From: Aureobasidium sp. EXF-3400
Lineage: Eukaryota > Ascomycota > Dothideomycetes > Dothideales > Saccotheciaceae
NCBI GenBank assembly: GCA_024195585.1
Contig: SWBL01000402.1
Coordinates: 1 to 41,402, forward strand
DNA length: 41,402 bases
Reading direction: 5' to 3'
Part shown: positions 31,901 through 41,402 of the stretch, in pieces
Position numbering within the stretch: the stretch's first letter is position 1
Layout of the letters: every line of letters begins with the position of its first letter
Program-made: the position numbers and the translations under genes
Notes under the pieces: model-generated
The model's database searches: none
Told to the model about the DNA's origin: nothing
Seen by the model: only the letters and a program-made list of their open reading frames with translations

Positions 31901-33772
31901 CTAGTCTTTCTGGATGAGATTGCTGAACATGTTGTTGGATCTCCATGCTACGCCTGGCGGTGAACGATCACCGGTGTGCTCGCCCTTCTTCTTTCTCTTC
32001 TTTTTCTTTTTTGTTGACGTTTCTGTGGTATCTTGAGTGATGCCTAGGCTTTGTAATGTGCTCAATACGGCTGCTCTAGCAGCCTCAGCCTCGCCGTCGA
32101 CTTTTGTTGTCTTCTCGTCTAAGAGTTCTCGTAGAGTGGGTAGATCATCAAGTAAAGTGATGAGGTCTTTCAATGCCGGGAGTATCTCGTGGTTGGTAGA
32201 TTCGAGGATGTTGAATGCGATTGTGGAGATTTGAGATAACATTCGCAGGGAGTAGAGGGCTGCTTGCATTTGGCCGCTTGCATGGATGAAAGACCAGGAT
32301 AGTATGCCTTCGCGTGTGCCTGTGACAAGTCTGCTGATGTCACCGCTGAGTGGTGGCGGTTTGTCGTTGTCAAGGTTGGATTGACAAACAAGCTTCACTG
32401 CCACAGCACGCCATCTTGTCGCTCTGGATAGTGACGAGTGATGTTCTAGGTCTTGCTGTAGAGATTTCAGGCAATCTTTTAGCAGGGTGCTTGGGCTGGA
32501 TGTAGTGTCGAGTTCAACGACTGTTCCTGCTACACGGGTGCCTTTACGCTCAACCTCGGTGATCTGAGTGATATTCGAGTTCAGAACACGGAGTAACGAA
32601 TACGCCTGAGCTCGGATAGAAACACCAGATCGCCAGGCAGATGTTCGGTTTGGATCGTCGATGATGAACGGCAGATACATATTTAAGTTTTCGGAATCCT
32701 GTAGATCTGACGGAGCTTCCTGGTTGTCCTTCACACGGACCAGATGGACAATCTCAGATATCCTTGGATCCAGACGAGCAAGTGCTTTCGATGTGCTTGT
32801 CTCACTGGTGCTTTCTGCCATGGCCAACTTAGACAACTTAGGCAGAGATCCGTATTCGTCCGCGAAATCTGCGAATCCAGCTGACATTGGTGTGTCCTTT
32901 GCTGCGAGTCTCATGTTTTCGGTCAGACTCTTGTGATGATCCTGGGACATGAAGAATGCCAATTTGACCAGATTTGGTAATTCGAAGCGCTTTGCGATAG
33001 CAGCTGGATGGTATTCCTGGGTCTTTAGACATCTGCCTCGGCTTGGTATGTGAATAGTCTCGAGGTCTCGGAAGAGTATCACCTTCCCGGATTCTCCCAG
33101 ATCATGCACGAGCAGATCCGAATCGCTGGTGAAGATGACACCACCATACTGTCTGGCTGCCTCCGCACAGTATGCATCCGCCTCACCAGGAATGACCGAG
33201 ACCAGAGAACTGAACCGACTTTCAAGGAGCATTTCGATTACTGCTGGAACAAGGAAAGGCGGAGCAGGAAGAGCCTTGAGTCTATTGGAAGATACGACGG
33301 CACTCAAGACGTCAGACTTGGAAGATTGAACATTCTCCATACGAGAAGGCAGATCCTCCTTGTTCAGCGCTTTGAAAGTGACAAGTTGGTTCGCGTAGCT
33401 CTGCAACCTGGACAATCTTGTGTTCTGTTTGGTCAAGGGCAACAAGCCATCGAAAAAGACAGATTTGCTGTGAAGGAAGAAGGAAAATCAGCCACTTACT
33501 CTGAGCAAACCTCTCTGGTCAACATACATTTTTAGTCCGTATGTCTCGATCTGCTCGAGCCAGTTCACAGCAGCCTGACCGAGTTCTTGGTACGTTGGAG
33601 TGGCCTCTAAAGCGTTTCTGGCACCTGTTCTACGAGCTATGCACACATAGAAGACATGATATGCCAGACTTGGGCCATCAATGATTGCATTCTCGTGATT
33701 TGCAGGATGTTGCGGCAGGACGACCTTGTCGCCATAGGGTGACAACGAATGCGTCAAGTGTGGTATACCCAT
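31901..33772 (-). CDS. Asteroid-domain XPG/FEN1-like protein (Ast1)
   Basis: 603 residues, two exons (33772-33528, 33467-31901). The 60-nt intron with donor GTATGT gives the join YGLKIKSVFFDGLLP; a later GTAAGT does not keep frame. The start MGIPHLTHSL replaces the usual XPG MGI..L beginning. Acidic residues expected for a two-metal nuclease are present: D32 (IIDGPSLAY), D88 (FFDGLLP), E177 and D179 (GEADAYCAEAAR), D197 and D199 (TSDSDLL). The C-terminal 350 residues are helical, and the protein ends with a lysine-rich patch (KKKKKRKKKGE), a likely nuclear signal, and FSNLIQKD. The family is the asteroid branch (fission yeast Ast1, human ASTE1), related to FEN1 and linked to DNA end processing. 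Family assignment is secure; activity is inferred. Confidence 0.9.
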
Positions 33773-33970
33773 ACCAGCGAAGGTTGACCAACTACAATCA
33801 ACCTTACACAGAGCAATTGTTGAAAAATGGTTGGTTCGGAAGAGGAAGGTGGTCGTCCGAGGCCGAAATTCATTTTGACGCTTTCGCGACGCGCGGAACG
33901 TCTCCCACTTTCTTCAACTCCGAACCAGCAAGACCAGGTGCTGTAAACCATAACCAAATCAACCGCCAAG

Positions 33971-34623
33971 ATGCCTACAATGTGGCTTTCAGATTCCCAG
34001 AGTAAGCGTGTCGTATCTACTGATTGTACGTTCAATGCTGATCCAGATGTAGAGATTGGGGTTGCCTTTTGCTCCGGCGGTAGGTGAGCATCCGCGCATA
34101 GTCGCATTCAATGTACGAGCATTTCTAATGTGCAGTGCAGGAGGCTTCTTCCTGATTGGAGGAGTAATCATGTTCTTTGATCGCTCAATGTACGTTCATT
34201 ACTGCTCCACCCACATCAATTCCACTAATCAAAGACAAACAGGTTGGCTATGGGAAACGTACGCGCATCCACAGCTACCCACCACTGAATCCGAACGCTC
34301 ACAGCTCCATGCAGATCCTCTTCCTGGCCGGCATAACCCTGCTCCTCGGAGTCCAACGCACATTCCTCTTCTTCGCACGCCGCCAAAAGATCAAGGGCAC
34401 TGCAGCCTTTGTCGCAGGCATCATACTCATCCTCCTCCGCTGGCCATTGATCGGCTTCCTCGTCGAGATCTACGGCATCTTCATACTGTTCGGCGAATTC
34501 TTCAAGACGATAGCTGGATTTGCTTACAACATTCCTGTCGTAGGACCGTACCTTGCGAGGGGTCTGCAAAAGGCTGGAGAGAAGGCAGGAGAAGGAAACA
34601 GGAACAAGGATCTGCCTGTCTAG
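33971..34623 (+). CDS. got1: Got1-like ER-Golgi vesicle transport protein, five exons
   Basis: 143 residues assembled from exons 33971-34001, 34053-34079, 34141-34189, 34243-34258 and 34315-34623; the introns are 51, 61, 53 and 56 nt. The joined protein reads MWLSDSQKIGVAFCSGGG, FFDRSMLAMGN and ILFLAGITLLLGVQRTFLFF, ending in LPV. It matches yeast Got1 (138 residues; MWLTEAQK.., FFDRALLALGN.., LPV end) in length and in all four hydrophobic helices. Got1 is a tetraspanning membrane protein of COPII vesicles and early Golgi that supports vesicle fusion. All joins preserve frame. Two exons have only 27 and 16 nt. Either MPTMWLS (33971) or MWLS (33980) may be the start; the second matches the family exactly. 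Confidence 0.92.
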
Positions 34624-36539
<1,916 letters not shown>

Positions 36540-37342
36540 ATGTTCTCTTCGCTGTCCCACAAACGTCGGCACGATGATGACGACGATGTCATGTCCATGC
36601 ATCACGACAAGGTATCACCACATTCCTCAGTTGTTATAATTTTGTGAAGCTCACGTCCCTTAAGAGACTGCGTCACTCTGCTGGACTCGATCATGGTGTT
36701 TTCGATTCAAACTCACATGTCGAAGCTCAATCTATACCTGGTGCTATGGACGATTCCTCAGCTTCTACCATAGGCGAAACCGACTCGTCCGATGACATGG
36801 ACATGGAAATGAGAGACGACTTCCAAATGGACTGCTCTCAATCTCCAGAGCAGCCATCTTCATGGATACTTGAAAACACCCCACTTCGGAACCCTCGGAT
36901 GGCACTCAATGAAAAAGGCATGCGAGTGCCAACTCCGATTGCACCGCTGTATACGCGTCCAAAGCCCTCTCCGTTACAAGGTAACACCACTACCAGTAAT
37001 GCCTACGCCCCTTCCACATCCATGCGTGCTCGTCTGGCTGGTCCGAGAGAACGTTTCCCATCGCCCATCTCAGAAGATGAACCTCATACGCCGACTACGG
37101 CTACTGGAAGCCAATTTTCTATGTTGACTGTTAGCGACATGGACATGGACACTGAATTGACTCCTCGAGCTCCTCCTCCACAAACGCCAGAAGTGCATGT
37201 CCGCAAGCAGCGACAACGAAGTGGTGCTTTCACGTCTCCGCGAGATCAAGATACTTCGAAGAAGTTCTCTATGGGTTATCGCGATGATTGCGATAAGTGC
37301 CGGAATCGCGTACCTGGTCACATGAACCACTTCTCAAGGTAG
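36540..37342 (+). CDS. Disordered protein with a C-terminal CCHH motif
   Basis: 249 residues from two exons, 36540-36611 and 36665-37342. The 53-nt intron (GTATCA donor, TTAAG acceptor) joins in phase 0 to give HHDKRLRHSAG. The first exon is MFSSLSHKRRHDDDDD, a basic then acidic start. The middle is rich in S, T, P, D and M, with repeats of the type MDMD/DMDMD and many T-P or S-P sites. The C-terminal block MGYRDDCDKCRNRVPGHMNHF ends the protein: C233-x2-C236-x6-H243-x2-H246 can bind one zinc ion. I recall a similar GYR.DC.KCR..VPGH end in other filamentous ascomycetes, without an assigned function. The small first exon is less certain than the second. Confidence 0.7.
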
Positions 37343-37600
37343 CTGCCATCTTATTCTTGTTCTTTCTCTTTGCATCAGGCCGTCATACAGGTTCATGGAT
37401 ATACTGGCGTCAAAGGGATTTCTTTTCCGGCACAAATGGAGTTTTGGGAACATTTTTACATATGGAAATATGAGAGTGGCACTTGATGCACTCCTGAATT
37501 TAGAAACTTGTCTGTGAGTATAGCTCTGATGCAACTTCTTTTCGTTCTTCTGTTGTCATCTCTCGACCTCATGCTCTTTTGCGATATTTCAGCCCGTTGG

Positions 37601-38178
37601 TTACTTCTTGCTGGAAGCAGCCTCGTCGTTCTTGGCAGCGTGGTCTTTGTTCTCCTCCTCGTCTTCTTCTTCCTCACCTCCCTCGCTCATCTCCTCGACC
37701 TCCTGCTGGTTGCCACTACCGTCGGCATCACCCATGCGCTCCTCGGCGGTGGGGTGCTGACGCACAGCCAACGACACACTCTGGTAGGGGAAAGGGGTAC
37801 CGGACGCGTTGATGGGCGTCCAGACAGAGGGACCAGTGAACCCACGCCAGAGGTGTGGGGGCGAGATGGGCAGGGTCTCGTCGTAGAAACCACCGGGGGC
37901 AGAAGCTTCCACTGCTGCTGCAGAGGGTGCTGCAGCAGGGTCGTCGGGAGTGACGAGCTTGCCGTGTCTGGTGCGGCCGTCGTCTCTGAGGTACATCTAT
38001 CACGTCTCAGCAGTGATTCATCTCGTCAAAGACCTCAAACACTTACGCCCTTGCCGTTCACCATGACCTTGTCGTAGGTGCACTCGCGACCGGCATCGAC
38101 GCAAGTGGAGCAGGGTGTGCCACGATCGCACTTGATGCTGCACAGGTGGCACTGTCTGCAGCTCTGTAGGGGAGGCAT
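37601..38178 (-). CDS. Minimal Zn2Cys6 protein with acidic tail
   Basis: 175 residues, two exons (38178-38047, 37996-37601) and a 50-nt intron. The N-terminus is a complete binuclear zinc cluster: C7-x2-C10-x6-C17-x5-C23-x2-C26-x6-C33, with an extra C13. The basic residues usually found between the second and third cysteines are few (only SIK). No fungal transcription-factor middle domain follows. Instead there is a segment with VMVNGKGMYLRDDGRTRHGK, an SPPHLWRGFTGPSVWTPINASG stretch that looks ordered, and an acidic end (EGGEEEEDEEENKD). It could be a small regulator, a partner of a larger factor or a zinc-dependent adaptor. The start at 38178 is preferred because a spliceable leader intron ends just before it; an in-frame ATG also exists at 38226. 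Confidence 0.8.
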
Positions 38179-38184
38179 CTTCTT

Positions 38185-38252
38185 CTGCAACGCGATTACC
38201 AGTCTGCTTTGACTCCTGGTGATCATCGTAGATCTTTGTTTGATATACTTAC
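38185..38252 (-). other. Probable 5' UTR intron of the Zn2Cys6 gene
   Basis: On the minus strand a GTAAGT donor at 38252 and a GTTGCAG acceptor at 38185 bound 68 nt, six bases before the ATG at 38178. If spliced, it removes the upstream in-frame ATG at 38226 and leaves the 175-residue form as the only product. Confidence 0.45.
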
Positions 38253-39134
38253 TGGTTGTTGGGGGCAGGAGAGCGTATATATGCAGCGCTCGCGGACCTG
38301 AGTTGGCACGACACTAAACCATAATCTCTTTGTTTGAAAGAAGTCTGAAACATATTTATAGCTTTGCGTGGGAGTGCCGAGATGTCTTGCTTAGTCGGCG
38401 GACCTGGATTTCTATGAGGTGTCGCGGTTCAAATCACTGAGGTCTCAATGAGTTTGAGATGTATTGCTTTTCGCCTTTTGTATTGGCTCAATAGATATAG
38501 TGCTTTGTTGTCTAAGCATTGTAGATACCCGAGGGCAGGCCACTCATGTACCTTGCTGGTGCCCTGCTGGGTGCCTGATCTTCTCTTCTACGCGATCTCG
38601 ATGCTTTCCTCCAAATGGACATCAGTTGTTGGGAGTCTTGTATATTGTCACAATAACGTCTGCTTTTCAGCACTAGTTCTTAGGAAACAGTGTCTCCGTG
38701 GTATCTCCACTGGAAATGGCTTCTTTTCGAAATTCTTTTTGCATTTTTGCGATCATGTAATTTCGAGAGCGTATGATTGAGGTCGGCTCTATAGATTTCA
38801 TTTTCCAGAATCTTAAAATGTAGATATTGACCCAACGACACATACACGTACATGATCGTCAATACTATCCATTGGAGCTAAGGCTTTTACATACTACCAG
38901 CAGGTACTAGAGGGACATAGTGTCAAGATGAGGTAGTTATCAAAGTTTTCGTGAAAACAATGCTTGTTTAGGGTATGACCCTGACTGTATACACCCTCTA
39001 GAAGAAACAGGAATCACCAACAGAAACCCAACAACGATCATTTAGAAACAACAGAATGTATATACTCTTGTCTATTTTCTATCCACAGCACTTGCTTTCC
39101 TACCCAGTTTCTCTAAACAGTAAAACTAGAACTT
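38253..39134. other. Gene-free stretch upstream of the Zn2Cys6 gene
   Basis: Promoter of the Zn2Cys6 gene and 3' flank of the DUF89 gene. AT-rich, with a TATTTATAG run near 38354. Frames up to 110 codons lack any recognisable feature. Confidence 0.5.
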
Positions 39135-41004
39135 CTACTTCTCAGCCTTGCCATCGCAAAGCTGTACAACAGCATACTTGCCACTCCAAGCCCACTTTCT
39201 AGCTCCACTGTCACCACCTCCGTTTTCTGTTGCACGAAGACGCTCATCTTCGCCCGAGGGAAGTCCGACTACGACGTCAGCTTTACAGGTGCGGAGAGCA
39301 AGTGTGCGCATGCCCGATCCAGGACCAAGAGGGCCAATGGCAGTGGTGAAGGGGGTAGTAGGATCCCAAGCAGCCTAGAATAACAATCAGTAACTTTTGC
39401 GTGGACTCCAGAGGTAAGAAAAATCCACTCACATCACCAGTCAACTTTCTGTAATTCAAGTCACCCTTGAAAATCACCAACTCTGAAGTCTTCAAGTCCT
39501 CAAACAGATCTCCAGCTGTGGAAGGAAGTCTCCAATAACTTCCACCTTCTGTCCAGAACTTGTTAGGGCGCAATACAATCTTTCCCTCTGCGTAAAGTTC
39601 ACTCCAGTTTCCAAACAGCAGCTGTAAATCCTCAGCTTCCTGTTCAGAAAGTTTAGCAGGAGTGACGCCTTTAGCTTCATCATCTTCAGAAGGTGATTCA
39701 TAGAAGTCTTTTGCGTTAACCAACACAGTAAGCAGGTCAGAGAAATCCTTAGGCACCACATCCGAAACAAACCAAGGGATATTCTTGGGATGCAAGACTA
39801 CAGTAGTAGCCAAACCAGCTTGCAACAGGTATCCAGCAAGGATGACATCGACGAAAAGTTCGAAACCAGCATTGTCGAGAACGATATCCACACGGCGTTC
39901 TTTGGTTCCTTGCTTCTTGGCTGCATGCAGAAGCTCAAAGGCTTGCTCAAAATCATTGGCAATAATGTTTTTCTCCGCAGCTTTTCTAGCTTTAGAACCC
40001 TGCAGTTTTTGAATATCCTCATAGGTGAGATTGGTAAGCAGCGACAAATCAGTAGCATTGCCCCAAAGACAAATCTCGCACATCTCAGTAAAGAGGATTT
40101 TCTCAGCTGCTGTGCGGTCCTCTTCAGATTGCGAAGAGGAAGACTTGGAGGAGGAGAGTTGTTTGGTGAGTTCGTTGTAGCGAGATGCAAGTTCCAGGAC
40201 TGCAGGACGGGAAGAGCGGAATGTGGACATCTTTTGCTTATTGAAGACGTCGTAGTTCTTCCAGTTCTTGGAGAGTTTGAAGAGAGTGGCCATGCGGCGG
40301 TAGAGGTAGCACTCGGAGAACAGCCATGGTACGTTGAACCATTTGGGGTTGTCGAGTTGCTCTAGCTCTTTGTTGTATCTCTCAATGTCACCTTGTCCGT
40401 CATCGGCAAGAGGTCTTTTCGAACGTCAGTATCGGGGCATCTCCGAAGACTTAAGGCGTGTACTCACGTAAGTTGGCGATCGTGCTGCAACTCATACTTG
40501 AGCTTGGCGAGCTCCGAAACAATGTTCTTGCCCTCGGTCTGCTTCTCGGAGTCTTCAGTCTTGCCAATTGCCTTGTGCAAGTCATCGATGGCACCTGTCT
40601 GATGCAATTGTTAGAGCGTGATCATTGAAGCCTCATTTTCGAAGCTTGTTCCATGTCTCTTGCGCTCCACAGAATCGATTGGTAGTAGTCGTCTGAACGG
40701 TGTGTGGTCTAATCGAGAAGGTCCTGTCCATCACAGTCGCTTCCTCCCAACACTTCTGATGGATAGAAAGCACACAACCGGACAGACCCACATCGCACCA
40801 GAGACAATGGTATCGATGTTTTTGACGAGACAAAGATGAGGATATCCAGTAATACTCACAAGAATAACAGGCCAGCGATCGCGCGCCGAAATGTACGCGA
40901 AGGAAGTCTTGTCCGAAGTCTGGTAAAGAGCTGCATGTCCAATCAGCATCACTGCATCGGCAAAATCGACAGATCCACTCACGCGTCTTAGTATCGAACT
41001 CCAT
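39135..41004 (-). CDS. DUF89/ARMT1-type damage-control phosphatase
   Basis: 481 residues in five exons: 41004-40983, 40930-40860, 40598-40468, 40414-39433 and 39374-39135. Introns are 52, 261, 53 and 58 nt; all joins keep frame. Family signatures are the metal-binding DNAGFELFVDVILAGYLL, the substrate-site KGDLNYRKLTGD at the last splice junction, and LRTCKADVVVGLPSG followed by WAWSGKYAVVQ near the C-terminus. Length fits yeast Ymr027w (470 residues) and human ARMT1. The yeast enzyme is a metal-dependent phosphatase acting on fructose-1-phosphate and related sugar phosphates. The first 30 residues match the family's FAYISARDRWPVIL start block, which supports the two tiny 5' exons. Confidence 0.93.
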
Positions 41005-41304
41005 GGTTGCGATTGATATGTTACGAGAACCTCAAAACGAAAAAGGTGTGGAAGTGAAATCTATTTGTTGGTTTGATGCGAGCATCAAAGCCATGCTGTG
41101 TCATCGAACAGCTTCGGCTACGCTAGCCTAATCGGTTCTAGCTAAATCTGTTGAACTGCCGCGTTTATGCGGCCCGTGTTTCTCTGTTTCTCTGTTTCCC
41201 GCATTTTTCAAGCCAGCAAATTTCGCTCGCAAAAAGTTTGGTCGCCATTGCGATCAACAACGGTGAAACAAGATTGCTCGATGCAAGCACCAGCAAAAGA
41301 AACA
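41005..41304. other. Promoter of the DUF89 gene and tRNA-Ala 3' flank
   Basis: 300 bp between the two genes. An oligo-T (TTTCTTTT on the minus strand, 41296-41303) follows the tRNA and may terminate Pol III. Confidence 0.45.
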
Positions 41305-41398
41305 TGGAGTAGCTGGGAATCGAACCCAGAACCTTCTCCACTCAGTAATGCTCGAAGAGCAATGCTAAGAAGATGTCATACCACTAGACCACAACCCC
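41305..41398 (-). tRNA. tRNA-Ala(AGC) with 22-nt intron
   Basis: The acceptor stem GGGGTTG/CTACTCC has the G3-U70 pair that defines alanine tRNAs, discriminator A, and one T6-T67 mismatch. The D arm is GTC/GAC. The anticodon stem TCTTC/GGAGA holds loop TTAGCAT, anticodon AGC (complement at 41364-41366). The variable region is AGGTT and the T arm CTGGG-TTCGATT-CCCAG. The intron (41341-41362) sits one base 3' of the anticodon and can fold as TGCTC/GAGCA. Mature length 72 nt. It ends four bases before the window edge and is complete. Confidence 0.93.
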
Positions 41399-41402
41399 AT
41401 TT

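Overview
The window is nuclear DNA from a filamentous ascomycete (Pezizomycotina). Protein-coding genes are dense and lie on both strands with no operons. Most carry one or a few short introns of about 47-63 nt with GT..AG ends and CTRAC/CTAAY-type branch points. Both tRNA genes have short introns. The telomeric motif TTAGGG occurs. Several products are Pezizomycotina-type: a choline oxidase/betaine aldehyde dehydrogenase pair, Rtf2, Brl1/Brr6, Ast1 and a Taz1/TRF-like telobox protein. GC is close to 50%. A Dothideomycete such as an Aureobasidium relative is my guess, but the sequence alone does not prove it.

Layout, left to right. 1-465: 3' end of ribosomal protein uS7 (Rps5). 1503-2827: coiled-coil protein. 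3308-5535 (-): mitochondrial UbiB-family kinase (Cqd1/ADCK2 type). 5790-6665: Rtf2. 7354-9035 (-) and 9956-11446 (+): divergent choline oxidase and betaine aldehyde dehydrogenase, the two-step route from choline to glycine betaine. 11783-14332 (-): telomere-binding TRF/Taz1-like protein, with TTAGGG repeats about 300 bp upstream of its own start. 15377-17175: Gdt1-type Golgi Mn/Ca transporter. 18024-19436: pantothenate kinase. 19779-21263 (-): Kelch-repeat gene interrupted by an in-frame stop. 21625-21718 (-): tRNA-Thr(CGT) with intron. 22649-23281: small orphan membrane protein. 23821-25404 (-): Brl1/Brr6 nuclear-envelope protein. 25906-29565 (-): 1219-residue low-complexity protein. 29566-31900: the longest gene-free stretch. 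31901-33772 (-): Ast1/asteroid XPG-like nuclease. 33971-34623: Got1 in five tiny exons. 34961-36140 (-): DAHP synthase. 36540-37342: disordered protein with a C-terminal CCHH motif. 37601-38178 (-): minimal Zn2Cys6 protein. 39135-41004 (-): DUF89/ARMT1 phosphatase. 41305-41398 (-): tRNA-Ala(AGC) with intron.

Most of this is ordinary housekeeping content: translation, secretory pathway, CoA and aromatic amino acid synthesis, nuclear envelope, mitochondria. The only clear functional gene pair is the divergent choline-to-betaine module. The observations most worth following are the TTAGGG cluster next to the gene for a predicted TTAGGG-binding protein (possible autoregulation), the interrupted Kelch gene, the GATA-core palindrome in the choline/betaine promoter, the 16- and 27-nt exons of Got1, and the unassigned small proteins with conserved-looking metal-binding motifs. 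I saw no mobile element, CRISPR array or virus-derived gene.
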